This document shows, piece by piece, positions 13,021 to 27,232 of a DNA stretch of 64,000 nucleotides. Source of the DNA: Lophius americanus (Eukaryota > Chordata > Actinopteri > Lophiiformes > Lophiidae); NCBI GenBank assembly GCA_037951165.1, contig JBBDHG010000026.1:2150501-2214500 (forward strand). Reading direction: 5' to 3'. The notes under the pieces were generated by a model. It worked only from the letters and a program-made list of their open reading frames with translations. It searched no databases and was not told the DNA's origin. Numbering within the stretch: position 1 is the first letter of the stretch; every line of letters begins with the position of its first letter. The translations under genes and the position numbers were made by a program.

Positions 13021-16000
13021 AGAAGTAGGAAAAGAGTCAAAGCCATAGGTTTACTCTTTATGACAGGTGTTGTGTCATTTCCTGTTCCTCTCCAGTAAGA
13101 AAGAGCAACAAATCTTGGTCACAAAAAACACACGAGGGTGAACCCATAACCTCCTTCTTTGGCGGGGCTCATAAAGAGACCCAGGTCGGATTTTATTACT
13201 GTCATGTGATGTAAACCATCCTTTTTAAGAAAACTCTGGCACCAAAGTGCAAACAGTGTCAGTATTGTTTCATGCTGTTTTACATTCATACACATAGTTT
13301 TGGCAGTGGTGACCCACAGTTATGATCTTTATTTATACCTGTTGGCCCTGCAGACCCTCAGCACCAACAGCCTAACAGACATGTGTTATAAATGTCGAGC
13401 AGACAGTCTCAGAACGGGCTACTTTGGTAGCTGTCTGGCCTGCTCACATGTTATTCCCACTTGGATGTTATTCCCTTTGTTTTGGTCTCTATGGTTTCCA
13501 CTGCTGTGCAATGTGCTCTTTCTCTGCTAACAGAGAAAGGTAAATTTCCTCCAGGACAGTAAATGCTGTGGTTAGGTATCTTTGTTTGTTCGACAGAACT
13601 GTGCCACACAACAGATAAAAGCGCTTCTTTGACATGTTTTTTTTTTTTCCTGTCAGAGACATTTTTTCCTATTTGATTTTTATAAGTTTCAGAAGTCCCA
13701 GAAACATTTTCCATTTGTTATTTTCGTCACTTGGTTCTTCTTTGAAGTTGGGTGTTTAAAAGGCTTTTTTTTGCGTGTTTGTTTGCCTCTGTCCTTTTCA
13801 TCTTTGTCTCCGTCTGCCTCTCCAGTATTAGTGCTGTTTCAGGTGATTCTTTGTGTGTCGGTGTGGAGAAACGCTTTTTGTCCGACAGGCTGAACAACAG
13901 AAGTGCTTCTGCTGCATAAACACAGAATAGACTAAATCCAAACCACCAGTCAGTCAGTAAATCAGTCCCTCAGCCTTTGAAACAGTTTGCTGGACAATTG
14001 GAGAAGTCAGCCAGGCAGTTCAGCGTGTCCGCCAGCCTCTGTGCTGAATTTTAGCTTCAGATTTAACTTGCTTATTGCTCTTGGGTGGGATCCTAAAGTT
14101 GTCTTAAAGTTACTCTCAGGTTTCTCCCTCCGCTCGCTGTCTTCTTGCCCTCCCTCCCCTTAATTTTCTTCCCTATTTCCCTTTGTTTTCTGTAAACGTT
14201 CCTCATTCCTTCTCCATCTGGCCTTGCTTACCTACTGTGTGTGTGTGTTAATGTTTCTGGGGGTTGGTGTTTAATGTGTGTTTGTTCTGCTCTTATCTCG
14301 TCCACACCAGACCTGCTTTTCAATCCAAAACCTCAGCTGTGCCCCGATTGGCTCAGTAACAAACAGCCTCCTGCCTGCTCTCTGATTGGCCTATTCAAAT
14401 CCTCCACAGTGGATGAGGCATTATTTGATTCTATTCTTCTGTTAATTCATCAGTTAGCTATCAGGAAATGTGATGAATGGTGTAGTGTCGCTGTGAAAAG
14501 ACGCTTTCTGTCTCCAGTGGCATGCAAGAACATACAGGTGTGGGGGCTAACTGCTCCCCTTCAATGTCAACCCAACAGCTAGCAATAATTCTGACCCCAT
14601 TCTGTCCCGTATCGATCCTTTAACAGTCCAACCGCCTTGTGTATAACTCAATGCGTACTGTCCATCTCGCCTTATTCATATGATACGTGTCCACGGGACC
14701 GCCCTTTCAAACCGGATTGTGTTGTTGTTCTTTCTTTCACATAACTCACATGATGTTTAGTCACTCTGAGAAGAGTTCTGCGATAAAACATTGATGGCAT
14801 CCCGTATTTTTCCTGCTTTGAGTCATAATGTGGCACAACATTTTACGGTCCGAGTGAGTCAGCCAGTCTGCGAGTCTGAGGTCAGATCTGCTTTGAAGGG
14901 GGGAGAGACGCAGCCCGTTGAAACTTGTTGTTTAGGGATTTTACTTGAAAGAAAATACCAGCTGTGCTCTCGGCTCTCAGCCAGGTTGAGGGCTGTCTAA
15001 GGGCTCAACAATTACTCCCCCCTGATACATTCACAATGTCACAGACTGACATGGGATGTGATTGTAGGGATGGTTTATGGGTTACTCTTCTGAGCCACTG
15101 ATGTCGAGAGTCATCTCCTGGCTTAATTGTCAGCTATAAAACTTTTCTGTCAGTTTCAGCTGAGCGCTCGTCGCTACGAAGAAGGACGGAAAAGTTGACT
15201 TGACAAGTTTGACAAATAGCCAGTGTGTCCTTGTTCACTGATTGATATATTTTATAGTGTATTATTAATTGATCTCTCCCGGTATCAAATTTTATTGTAA
15301 CCCACACCGACAGTAAGGGCGTGGACTAGGAGGCAGAATACATAGAAGTGAGTGTAGGGAGAGAATAGTAGGTGAACAAACATGCTCAAAGAGGAGGGGG
15401 TGGTAACGTTTTCCTGAGAATAAGTGAAATGTGACTCCCTTTGGGACTGAACTCATTCACAGATGACATGAAGGGGGGAGGATGGTAAAGGAGAGGTGGA
15501 AAGGATTCCCAAGCGCTACTCTATCATCCACACCTGTTCTTTGCTGTCCTATCTCCTGCTGACTTATCTGTCAAGAAGCCAGCTCGCCAGTCAGCGTGTG
15601 AAGTTGCTTTAAATTTCAGCATTAGAATAGCAATAGAGATTAACAATAGAGAGGTAGACTGAGAGCAGAGGAGGAAGGGGGAATAAGCAAAGGAGACGAG
15701 TGAATGTCATCGAGATACCATCTATGGACGGGCTCAACCCCTCTTAACAGAGCTAATACCTTTCCCAAAAACAACACACACCCAGGCAAACACAACGCAG
15801 AAACACACACAAACATGCACACGCACACACACACAAACACACACATGCACCCAAACAACTGATTGCTGTTCTCAGACAAAGAGAGCAAATACATAGATAT
15901 GGAGGAAGGAGATAGTCCCGTAGAGGTGAGTTTTATTTAGGGAGCATGGATCATGTAGACTGTCAACAGGTTATAAGGGATGTTTAATTATGTCACTTCC

Positions 16001-16233
16001 ATTAGGAATGCAGAGATTATAAATTAGAAGACCGACAGAAAATCCAATGATAAAAGAACTTTTGTTATTTGCACATAACACTTCCAAAAACATCAGCTGG
16101 TACCCATATTAAACACTTTTTCTGATAATTTTCTGTTATTCTCCGTTTATTGTGAACTGCAGATATTTTAAGTGTTAATCAGTCGATATTCATCAAGGAA
16201 ACATAGAATATTCATAATATCTCTGAAAAGGCT

Positions 16234-16285
16234 TTTTTGGATATACCTTTGCTGTTAGGGACGACAGTGCAGGTCTTGTTGCTCA
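16234..16285 (+). repeat. dispersed 50-bp repeat, copy 1
   Basis: TTTGGATATACCTTTGCTGT then TAGGGACGACAGTGCAGGTC resembles 32160-32206 (GTGGATATACCCTTGCTGTC then AGGGACAACAGCATAGACC). Confidence 0.55.
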
Positions 16286-17220
16286 TGGAAATAATGATGA
16301 GCGTCTTAATCAATAATGAATTTTTAAAACATAACATTTTAATAAATAAGCTAAAATAAGAAGAATTTTTTTTTCTCCAAGCAACATACTAATACGTCTC
16401 ATACTGAATGAGACGTATAATAAAATCAATGAGTCTGTTCTCTGGTAACTATGGCTTTGTTAATCAGTTACCCCAAGTCTGTATTTTTGTCACACATTAG
16501 CTGACACATACAAAACATGCAATCTATACTAACCAGCTTCACCAAACCTCACACATATAGTAACCATGTTAAGTAGTTACATCATTCATGGTAGTATACT
16601 AAAATAAGATTTGTTTTTTTCCTACAAATTAAAAACACCAAAAGGAATTTTATGTTCATTATAGAAAATTGAGCGCTGGAACATATGAAATTATAAGAAA
16701 ATTAATTAAAAAACTAAACATGTACCTATGCAATGGCTCAACAATCATTTTAATTAATTAAAACTCTAAACCATATCCAATCCAAAATCCAACATGAGAC
16801 ATGGACTATCAAATGTCTCGTAATGGTAAAGACAAAAAAAGAAAGACATAATTTTCGGTCATCTCAACTTTTACTAATAAATGAGGGAAATACAGCGAGG
16901 CTGCTCTTCCTCACGTCACAAGTCATAAGTAAAAGTACTCTAGCCAAGATCCTTGGTCAATGAAAGACCCGCGTGTGAGGAGGTCATGGCTGCATTTCAC
17001 TGAAGAGCCTAACAACCAAATCATCATTTCATGTAAAATAATTTGGTACTTAAAAACTGCTTCAGTTTGATTTTGAAATGAAAAGCCGCATTAACCCCGA
17101 GAGAGGAGCAGGGTGAGATAGTCAGGGATGGAAGGACAGAGTCAGCTCACAGAAGGAAAAACACACATTTCTGTTTTACTCTTACTTTCAATGGAAACTC
17201 CTGAATCAGCTGAATACTAA

Positions 17221-17403
17221 CACACACACGCCCGCTCACTCACACACACACAAGCACCGGCTCATACGCACACACACACATGCACCAGCATACACACACA
17301 CACACACAGACACACACACAGACACGCACACACACACACACACACAAGCACACACACACACACACACACGCAGACACAGACACACACACACACACACACA
17401 CAT
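17221..17403 (+). repeat. interrupted CA-rich tract
   Basis: CA repeats broken by CG, AG and TG dinucleotides. Paired with TG-rich sequence at 17540-17755. Confidence 0.93.
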
Positions 17404-17709
17404 GCACGTACGTCTCAGATTCAATTACAGCATTGTGAGATGAAGGAGAAATTCTTCAGCCTTCAGCACTTCCAATTAAATTACCCTTCTATGTGGGTGT
17501 GCGTGCACGCATTAATGCCATTGAGTGTGTACTGCAGTCCACATGTGCCTTTGTGTGTCAGTGTGTTAGTGTGCAAGCCGATGTGTGATTGCGCGTGCCA
17601 GTGTGTGTGTTTAACAGGCGAGTTGTGTATATGGGTCTCGGCTTTGATGGCGTCGTGCTGCGCTGCAAGTGCCACTGAAGCATGACGAGTGAAAGTATGT
17701 GCGTTTGCC

Positions 17710-17719
17710 TGTGTGTGTG

Positions 17720-17752
<33 letters not shown>
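17710..17752 (+). repeat. (TG)n microsatellite
   Basis: TG repeat with one TTT interruption. Confidence 0.95.
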
Positions 17753-17926
17753 TAGCCTCTCTGATGTCACCTTGTATCATTTCAGGCTAATTTCACCTAT
17801 TCTCTGGGAGAGAGGGAGAACAAGAGGCTGAGAGAGAACAGAAAAAGTATAGACAACAAGGAGAAAGTAAATGATAAGGAACAACTTTATTAGGCAGTCA
17901 GCTTCAGGGCTACTCAGTGGGACATA

Positions 17927-17929
<3 letters not shown>

Positions 17930-18001
<72 letters not shown>
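17930..18001 (+). repeat. (CA)n microsatellite
   Basis: About 36 uninterrupted CA units. Confidence 0.97.
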
Positions 18002-18003
<2 letters not shown>

Positions 18004-18351
18004 CTAGATTTAAGACAACACAAATGGCAACGGGATGACAGAGTATAACATGCCACAGCACAGAGAGCATTCTTAGGGGACAGTCTATAATGATGGAGGA
18101 CAAGGGTTTTTTCTTACACCTGTAATGGGGGTACTGGGGCCTCTTCTCTTAGTTTTGACATGTGGTCTCATACCAAAGGTCAATTTAGCCTCATATGCCA
18201 TACTATGATATAACATGAGTTATAATAACCAGCTTTCTCCTTTCAGGGAAAAGAATAACATTTCAGCTGACAGGAAGTGTCAGCCATGCTTCAACCTTCA
18301 ATTTGATACTTTAGTTTAGTCTGATTATATTACATACTACATAGCTAAAAG

Positions 18352-18490
18352 CTTCTGTTTTGAATCCACCTCTGGCCTTGGGGTCTTATGTGGAGTTTGA
18401 ATGTTCTCCCCGTGTTTGCGTGGGTCCTCTGTGTGTACTCTGGCTCTGGCGTGGTATAGGTGAATCGGTGCATCTAAATTACCCATTGGT
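18352..18490 (+). mobile_element. V-SINE-like fragment
   Basis: Contains TTTTGAATCCACCTCTGG (B-box-like), then GTTTGAATGTTCTCCCCGTG and TTTGCGTGGGTCCTCTGTGT, the SINE body landmarks in plus orientation. The tRNA head is mostly unrecognisable and the 3' part is lost after about 18490. Confidence 0.75.
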
Positions 18491-20936
18491 CAAAATTCCT
18501 GATCAATAACAACAATATCATTACTTCAAAATATCGAAATCATGACAGATAGACTTTGAGATAGTTCTCACACCTTTGACTTCATGTTGTTCCATCGTCT
18601 TGATGTTGGCACTATTTTGTTTAGTTCTTTCAAGGTTTCATAATGCTGCTCAAATTGAGATCAGGACCATCGAAGGATTGATCGTGTAAGAATCCAAGAG
18701 GAAATAATAATTACATCCCTCAGTTTTCCTCAGAATGTGCTCTAAAAGCTGTGCTCCACATCCTCGTCATCTATTTGTTTATTTTTAGAAAAACCCATGA
18801 TTACACTATGATTGTACAAAATGAGCCAGACAGAGAGTATTTTTGAATTGACTCCTCTCTGTATTTTCTTTCTCATTTCCTTTTTAAAGCCTTCTTCTAG
18901 CACATAAACCAAAAACATGATCCAAAAAGTATAGCTCTTGCAAAGATCGACAAGTATTTAAAGCCCCTCAAAGTCGCGCACAATTAAAAATCCATGCCAG
19001 CCAACTTAATTATGAACTTATATTGTCCTCTTTTGAAGGGGAGCATTATTGCTGGTTGTTGAAATTAAATTTAAATATTTGAAATGCAATAATTGTGACT
19101 AAAAATGAGTGTGAAAAACTGATTTCCACAGAGATTCACAAAAAACAATTGGAACCACATCACAAATTTACAGTGTCTTATAAATGTAATCAATAGGTTC
19201 ATGATTGATTTTCTCCAAAATAAATTTAAGTCCCTCTTTTCTCTCGTTAACTGTTCCCTCCTCATTGTATTTCACTCATCTGCTCACATGTGATGGTATC
19301 TCCGTCCACAGATAGAAACAGAACCATTTTGATGAATACTAGACACAATGAGGAAGATGCAATGAGTATGTACAGTTGATATAGATAAGGAATATTGTTT
19401 GCTTGGATCTTTAGGCCTCATTCATAGTTAATCAGTTAATGTAGCATTAAGCTTATGTCTGCTCAGAGGTGTGAAGGACACTTTTTGGTCCATGACTCTT
19501 TCTGGAAAGCTCCCAGATTCTGGCTCCTAGCATTGGAGTAACCACTCCTAGAGAGGTCTCCTCCATCTACAAGAAGTTTGAAGAGTCACCCCTCCCCTTC
19601 TCCCAGACAGACAGTTATAAACAGCTTCAAAAACAATACTGGTAATCAGACCAGCTGCTCTGATTGCTGGGTTATTGTTACTGTAGCGTGACGTTCAGTT
19701 GGCTTCCTCCATATTTGAGAAGGCTATTTCAACTTTATGCCGCAGGGCTGCCTTTTCTTTCATAATTCCATGTGGCCTGCACTCACACATTCTGAAACAC
19801 AACCCTCACTCTAAATGAACAGGAGAATTTTTCACCACAACAACCTGTTTTGTCTGGAAGAGTGAGTTGCTGTTTGACCGCAACTTTTTTAGGGAAAGCT
19901 TTAATGAAGCTCCATAACAATCTTTTAATGTCATTTGATTGTCTTGTTGGTTTTACAATGTGAAACATGATATACGAGTTTTATTGAATAAGTGCATTTC
20001 CGCCTTAATCATTTAAAGTTTATTCAATTCAGAACCTCTAAACGCAAGTTATTCCAACCTGAATCATTTGACTTGAAATTCTGACTTGAATATATTTATT
20101 TCTACAGCAGATTTTTTTCAACTTGTACAAGATCTGCTCTCTCTCTATGTTCATGACAAAGAGCCAACTCATCGAAATAGTGATGAAAAAGCAAGTTGTT
20201 GATTCAAACGAGTACCTCAAATGTATTTACATTTTCTCCGGTTCAGTTAAATTAGCTCAGTGGTTGAATTGTTTTCAAACGATTAACCCTTTGAATAGGA
20301 GGTGGAGCCAGCTTTTAAACTAAAGCTTAAACTAAACAGACAAAAGGTGGCTTTAAATAGGACAACTCTTGGGTCATAAAAGTCATGCTGACATGATCTG
20401 GAATCAGTCAATTTACATATATTTTATTTGCATATTACATACAGCCATATATGGGATGCAGAGCTGTGCAACCACAAGTCTAATAATGCAGAACATCTTT
20501 GGCTTCAAATGCCGGATTCTGATGTGGCTGGCAATATGTCAGTCTCATGTTGTGTTGCTATAAGACTGGTTGATGCGCAAAAGGCTAATTTTTTTTTTGA
20601 TTTGATGCTTAGAATCTATTCTTTAAAAAAAATGTATTTAATAATCAACCCCGAGCCAAAATAGAGTGATACCTTCCAGCCTTCCAGTTTCAATTAGTCG
20701 ATGAGAATAATGTCTGACTTAGAGCAGAATTAAGTCCGGCAATCCATCCTTCATATCTTTTTATGGCTCAGCCATGTGGGGCATGTTGGCAATACACATT
20801 TCATGTCCGTACGTACATCCGTTACCAAACAGGGGTTGGTTTATTCTTTCAATTCAATGTCACATGTGTTTTAAGGTGTGCAAATCATAACTGGTTTGGT
20901 AAATTTTGCATTATATTTAAAAATGTCTTCTTGCAG

Positions 20937-21117
20937 CACTGTGGAGCAGTGGTTAGCAAAGTTGCATATCACAAAGAATGCTCTGTGTTTAAATCCTCCT
21001 CTGGCCTTTGCGAGTTGTCCCCGTGTTTGTGTTGGCTCCCTCCAAGTACTCCGGCTTCCTCCCAAAGGCCAGAAACATGTGATGTTGGTGAATTGTTGTT
21101 GCCTCTAGGTGTGAATC
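20937..21117 (+). mobile_element. V-SINE-like copy with tRNA head
   Basis: GTGGAGCAGTGGTTAGC at 20941 is the A-box region of the tRNA-derived head, and GTGTTTAAATCCTCCTCTGG is the B-box region. TGTCCCCGTGTTTGTGTTGG, AGTACTCCGGCTTCCTCCCA and the AAACATGT that follows give the conserved body. It is cut off near 21115, where a different fish repeat begins. Confidence 0.85.
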
Positions 21118-21226
21118 AATCAATCGTTATTTATATAGCGCCAATTCACAAGAACTATCGTCTAAAGTTGCTTCTCGGCCATTGCCAGATGGAAAAGGAC
21201 CCAACTTTCGTAATAATAATAATAAC

Positions 21227-21279
<53 letters not shown>

Positions 21280-21340
21280 ATTTAATTTATAACGCACTTT
21301 ACATTTGGAAAGTGCTACAAAGTAAAAGCAGATAAAAACA
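21118..21340. repeat. fish dispersed repeat ends flanking an AAT microsatellite
   Basis: TTATTTATATAGCGCCAATT at 21128 and CATTTAATTTATAACGCACT at 21278 are common teleost dispersed-repeat ends of the 'tatagcgcc / cactttac' type, with an (AAT)n run at 21211-21278 between them. A similar sequence in the opposite sense lies at 8470-8520 (AAAGTGCGTTATAAATTAAA followed by ATT repeats). I do not know the family name. Confidence 0.55.
21211..21278 (+). repeat. (AAT)n microsatellite
   Basis: About 22 TAA/AAT units with one CAA interruption, between two dispersed-repeat ends. Confidence 0.95.
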
Positions 21341-21349
21341 TCAATATGT

Positions 21350-21525
21350 CATCGACTGATGACATGGCCAAGGGAGAGCATGTACAGTATGAAGAGAATG
21401 GGACCAAGGACTGATCCCCGGGGGACCCCACAGGTGCAGGTGTGTGTCCGGGACCTTGAACTTCCAAGGGAAATGTATTCTGTTCTGTCGGTGAAGTAGG
21501 ACCGTAACCCTTGGTAACCCTTAAC
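21350..21525. repeat. dispersed repeat remnant
   Basis: GGACCAAGGACTGATCCCCG followed by GGGGACCCCACAGGT and CTGTCGGTGAAGTAGGACC resembles a widespread fish transposon sequence that I remember without being able to name its family. Confidence 0.45.
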
Positions 21526-24500
21526 AGGATAATTGGTTACAAATGATGAATGAACTTCCTATTTTTTCACACTCATCTATTATAATATGTAAGGTTATCT
21601 ACATCAAAGAAGATTGAGTTTTTCTAGTACAAGGACATTTGCGTCCTTGTGCACGAATCTTCTACTCTGGAACTTAATTGACATTTTGGAGTTTTTAAAG
21701 CCTTTCTGTTTTTCTTAAATCAATCCTTCAACTTGTAAATAAGACATAACCAACAAGCATCAAGTTTATGGAATGGTGACCAATGAGAAAGTTCAATGTT
21801 ATCTACCTCCTCCGAGGACACCTGTTGATCCCCACAGGTTCTGAATTCAGATATTTATGTCAATAAATATTGTATTTCAGATAACAACTTACAATACTTG
21901 TGAATAGAGTTTAATATCTTGTGGCACTGGGCGTATTGTGAGACAATGTTTGGCCTCGTAAAAATTGTGCCAGTTTATTAGAGAAAACCAGATGAGTCAA
22001 GGTTTATTTCCTTTTTCTAATTTATTGTACTATACAAATACCATTTTAGACTGCTGTTCATTTCTTGAGCAATTTACTCCGTAGTGGAATTGTTTTGCAC
22101 AGGGTACAAGCATCGACTTTGCATTTTAGATACAATAATCAGTCATCTCTTAGTTATAATAGATTTTATCTTTCATTATACATTTTCCGAATATGTCCAG
22201 AGAAGAAGAAAAGAACGTCAGACCTTCATTTGATTTAAACGTGTCCCAGGAACTTGACTCTGTGCAGACTATAGATGCTGAATCTGATTTAATACTGCCT
22301 ATGCTGCAGATTGGTTAGATCACATTTGAGAGGAGGACAGCTAATCACACCAGCCATTGTTGTACGCTCTCTCTGCGTCGCCTGCTATTAATGCTGATCC
22401 AAGCTATTAATGTGAAAGAATTAACATGGCTCTCTTTCTTTTTCCGGGGACCCACTGGAGGCTGTCTGAACCCATTTTTTGGAACAATTTTGGTCCTGGC
22501 ACTTTTGTTCGACTCACCTCCTGGAATAGAGGTCAATTCAAATAACCACAAAATGATTCTGATTGACGTTGGCAGATGTTTTGTCTGATGCCGTTCAATA
22601 ATCTTTTAGAAAGACTGCGGCTGTCCTGTTACACTCTTCTGTGTGTGTGTGTGTGGCTCACTCTTTGCCCTTGAGCCTTTATCAAACCCTTCTAATTATT
22701 TTATGATGCAAATGAGTCACTATTATTTCATTATCCAGCCAGCCAATCACAGGCGCTGATTAGGAATGATTAGCATGCAGTGGGTTTCCGTCTCTCTCTG
22801 TGTCCTTGTGAATGGAATGGAGGGTTGTAATAATGACCCATCTGGACACACACTTCTGCATGTACAGTAGTTTGAATTTATTGTAAGAGTTTTTTTCAAC
22901 ATAATAAAATTCAGACACGGACATTAAACAGCTTTGTAGACATTTGTACAGTATTTGCAGATACACTCAGTACAAAAGTGATCTGTGTTTCTGTCAGCGG
23001 AGGGACAATTTCTAGATATATGATGTCACAGATCTGGCCTATCCTAATAAGGAATGTGTGTAGATAGAAGCAGCAACATGGCAGGTTAAGGTGAGCTGAC
23101 CCTGCAGGTAAAATTGTGGTAACTAATTAACTTGTACTCTTGTAGCTTTCACAAGCAAATAAACAAAGACAAATTTTGAAATATGGTTATCGCCGTAATG
23201 AGCCTCGCACCAAAGTAGGCCCCACATAACCATGGTGTTGTGGTCATTGTTACCGCCCCAGCCTCAGCTGAACACAGCGGAGCATTTAGCAGCTGCTATT
23301 ACCATCAAGAGTTTGTTCAAAAACAAAAGCTGCTGAAAGTGAAATGAAGAATAGCTCAAATTCATCTCGTCACAATGTGGAAAGAGTAAATATATATATT
23401 TCTTTTCCTGTGAGTGTTAAATAAATGAATAGATAGTTGATATGTGATCTCCATGGAACATTAGAGCCAGAAATGGTGCAACATAGAATCTTCAAGTAGA
23501 GCTAAAGAAATATATCAAGGGCTGCTCTTCTCATTATTGGCAGCTAGCATTAACCATCGGATGCATGTCTGCTGATGTGTGTGTGTGTGTGTGCGCGCTG
23601 TTTTGAGTTGGCAGGACACTGAGGAAATGAAGAAGTGTTAACCGGGTGGGTGGGTGAGCTAGCCGCAGGTAGTAGCTGTGTGTGCATGATTTTTTTGAGT
23701 GTGTCTGTCTGCTGAAAAGTAGGTGTGCAGACACACACAAACATGGACCCATAGCTACTTTATGTTTATTGCGCTCACAGATGAAAGGCGGGAGAATGAC
23801 TATCAGAGGTTTGCAGTCGAGATGCGGAGAACGCTCAGTGACTGACAAATGCTCTTTTGAAACAGTCAGTGATGGAATTTAAAACAAGGACATGTTTTCT
23901 TCACTGCTAAGCCAAAGAAAAATACCTCTTCTACTATCAGAGCTGAGTGGGACTACGTGTTGGTGTGTGTAAATGTGTGTGTGTTAGTCTGTGTACAGTG
24001 AACAGCCCACGGCACATATTTTAAACACGGTGGATTCAAATCCAATATTGCTGTAAACGGTCTAGTGCTTTCAGATAATACCAGGAAGGAAAGTTAAGTT
24101 GAGCCTCTGCAAGTGTTTTCTGTAAGAGAGGGAGTGAGTTTTAATAAGGCTACACAAATGCCATTGTAAATAAACCGAGTTTACGTACGTCTGGAATGTT
24201 AAAACAGTTAAATTTCTCACAGAAAATGCAACATTACCAAGGCTGTGAATTACTTCCATACTCACAAATACAAGTATTTTGTAGCAGACGCAATCTTGAA
24301 TAGAATGAGAAAATTAGTGAGCTGGTATTAACATGGAATCCGTTGAATGACATTCAATCACACTCAATACATTTAATCCTGCAGTGGCTCTACATTGAAA
24401 ACTATAACCTATAATTGTTGTTTATTTACACTGAACAAACCAATGGGGACACAACGCTGGCACAATTTTAAAATAGCCTTTCGCTTCTTTATACTATATT

Positions 24501-24535
24501 TTCATTTTTAGTCACCTTTAGAATACCTGTATGTT

Positions 24536-24597
24536 GGAGCTCCAGCAGCGACTACATTTCCCCTTTTTGGGATTAATAAAGTTTCCATCTATCAATC
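24536..24597 (+). mobile_element. LINE tail fragment, same family as at 4305
   Basis: CATTTCCCCTTTTTGGGATT then AATAAAGTTTCCATCTATC resembles the reverse complement of 4313-4380 (CAATTTCCCCATTGTGGGAC then TAATAAAGGCTATCTATC). Only about 60 bp of the extreme 3' end remain. Confidence 0.6.
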
Positions 24598-27109
24598 TTA
24601 CATGAGCAAAGAGATGTGACGTATAACCCAGCTTCATTGATGCAGACGGAGTTTATTTGGATAGTCGTGCACTGCTGAGTTGCTCAGGTTGCTGTTTGTG
24701 ACCATGTAGAGAGAGCAACCTGACAGCAAGATGTAAACTGACATTCACACTGTAGGGGACATGAGGCCATGGAGTTTTACACACACACACGTACACACAC
24801 ACAAACACACACACTAGCCTTAGTTCAACATCAGTTGTGTCTTGAATAGAATTGTTTGAAGTATAAAAATGTGTGTTGTTGTTCCGTATTGCTTGAATCC
24901 TACATGTCCCAGCAATTTTCACGTTGCGGCTGGAGGTAACTTACTGTGACAAGGACTTAATTGAATGGGATTGAACTGAACTGCATGAGGAGAAGCTGGA
25001 TTAAAGGAGGATGCCCAGAGGAATGCGTTGCAGAGCATCTCTGTGGCTGTGAGTCACAGCCAGCCGAGCTGCCGGCAGCCAAAGACAGTCGCTTAGTTTG
25101 ATGTTAACTTGTTTCTCCTCGAGCGGCCTCTGTCACTTCTTGGTATCCGTCTGCAGTGCAGCTCAGATCAGCGGGGTTTCTGAGGGCCTGTCTTTCTGTT
25201 CTCCATCACAGCCACAGTAGTTTGCTCTAGGACACAGGTAGCAAAGCTGTACCACTTTATTGAATGCTCGGTGATATATCTTGCTGGCAGCGCTGTTTTC
25301 TGCTTCATGGGGGTTTTGCTTTTGTACTGCTAATTTCCTAGCAGTGGTTGTGGATATTATACAAACATGTGCTTCTTGTTTGCTGCTCTTTCATGACTTC
25401 AACTCTCTTGAAAACTAAAGGCGTACGATGTGACTTCATAAAATATCGCCCTAATAACTGAATATGCATATTTTGCAACAATTAGATTAAAGTTCCCAGT
25501 GGTTTGTGTTGATCTATTACTGATATGGTCCTTGTCAGCATTATCTTCAATTATAGATAGGAGATGTTATAAAATAAATTCAATTTGTTAAATTCCACTT
25601 GACTAACATCGTCCTCTTAACTCTGCAGGTTCTTACATGATTGTTTCTGTCCTGAACGAGGCAGTAACTTAGAGTTAGACAATAAATCACTACAATATTG
25701 GTAATGTGGTTAACAGTTAATGAATATCTTGGGACTGGTTATTACCTCTGCCAAGCCATTTGTTTTTGTATGTAGGATTACATAAAAGATTTGAATGGAT
25801 TTCTATTAAAGTTGATGAGAGGATGGTTCAGCCACATTCAATTTTGATGCAGATCTGGATTAATGGTTGATTGACGTTCCTTGCAGGATTTGGCATTATG
25901 ATTTTTTTTAACTTCCCTGGAAAATTCATGGCTTTCGATGAAAAAATTGAATCTTGCAACATTACGGGCTTGATATCTTTGAGTATACAGCAATTAAATC
26001 CACTAAGGCGTCAACCTAAAGTTGTGGTTACAGAAGAATGGGAGTGATTTCAGGAAAATAGTTAATTGTATTAACAGGGACAGATGAGACCTGGCGTAGG
26101 CTTGCACTCTACTGGGTGTCTCTCTAGTTTTAATTATGCTGAAATTATCTATTTATTCATTTTGAAGTAATGGTTTGGGAGTAACAATGAGTCCTCTATG
26201 TCAGTAAATTCAAATGTCTGTCTTTGCACTGCTGGAAAAAGTAAGAGATTTGAAGACATTAACTTTGGGTAATTTTTGCTATTTTCTAACGTTTAATCAA
26301 CCAAGTCATATATAAAAGGTAAAAAGGTCACCATTGAAAATAGCTGTAGCCTTAATCATAATATGAGAAATTTTAATAAGGCGCTCTGTGACATCGTGGT
26401 GCTGTTGCTGCTTTTTCCAAGTGTCCATACCTCAGTATATGTAAACTGAATGTGCACCATAACATGATGTACTGTCATACAACTGTACATGGAATATTTT
26501 ACCATTATCTACCAGTCCAACTTTCACCAATGTCAAGAGGGTCAGAGATTTCCTTTAACTATCAGTGACTTGAATCAGATGGTATTGTGGCTTTTCTTAG
26601 CCATATCTCTTCGAGCCATTTTATGAACACAAGCCGTGCATCACTTGTAGGTCACTGAATCAGATAGCCAGCAGTAGCCAGCATGGAATTTCTATCAGCA
26701 ACACTGCCAGTACAGGCCACATATCATTGCAAGTTGATTATATCAGTTTGCCATCAGGGACAAGCAGCGTCTCTCTTTATTAGACCCACTTCCTGTTTAA
26801 GCCGAGCCACAGGAGGCCAGCTCATACATCTTTAGCCGCTGGCTATGGTGATGGGCTCAGATGATCAGCTGAGGGCCGTGATGGTTGAGTCAGAGGTGAT
26901 CCTGACTGGCCTTGAGTGATGACTGCTGGAGCTCCACTCCTGGTGGTTTGTTAATGAGCCGAGACAGGCATGCACATAAACAGCACGCAGGGAAGAATCA
27001 AAAGTTTGAATGGATACGAAAGAAGAGGATTTCTTTGCATGAAGAACAACATATTAAGATCATTCACATTTATGATGTGAACTAAACCTTATTGTGTTTC
27101 TCTTTGCAG

Positions 27110-27232
27110 GGAGCTGTACCTTCGACGAGGGCTTCTCTCAGTGTGATTACCAACAAGACCCCTATGACGACTTTGACTGGACTCACATCAACACCCAGGA
27201 AGTGCAATACATTTCACCAGAACTGCCACAAG
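27110..27232 (+). CDS. ptprk: ptprk exon: start of MAM domain
   Basis: 123 bp, phase 1 to phase 1. The acceptor is TTTGCAG before 27110 and the donor is GTAAGA at 27233. It encodes residues 1-41, starting with a glycine codon split with the missing upstream exon, then SCTFDEGF, QCDY and YDDFDW. It carries two of the four conserved MAM cysteines (residues 3 and 12). The size equals the first MAM exon I recall for mammalian R2B genes. YDDF followed by ELPQ resembles PTPRK and differs from the DDFNW form in PTPRM. In the assembled protein this is the N-terminal edge of the mature ectodomain, which takes part in trans homophilic adhesion. The frame stays open past the donor but loses similarity at once. 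Confidence 0.93.

Noticed and set aside
20247..20310. tRNA-like TTAGCTCAGTGGTTGAATTG sequence
   Set aside because: An A-box-like start without a matching B box or acceptor stem; at most a SINE head relic.
20763..21335. A 190-codon frame ending in poly-isoleucine
   Set aside because: It runs through a SINE and an AAT microsatellite; not a gene.
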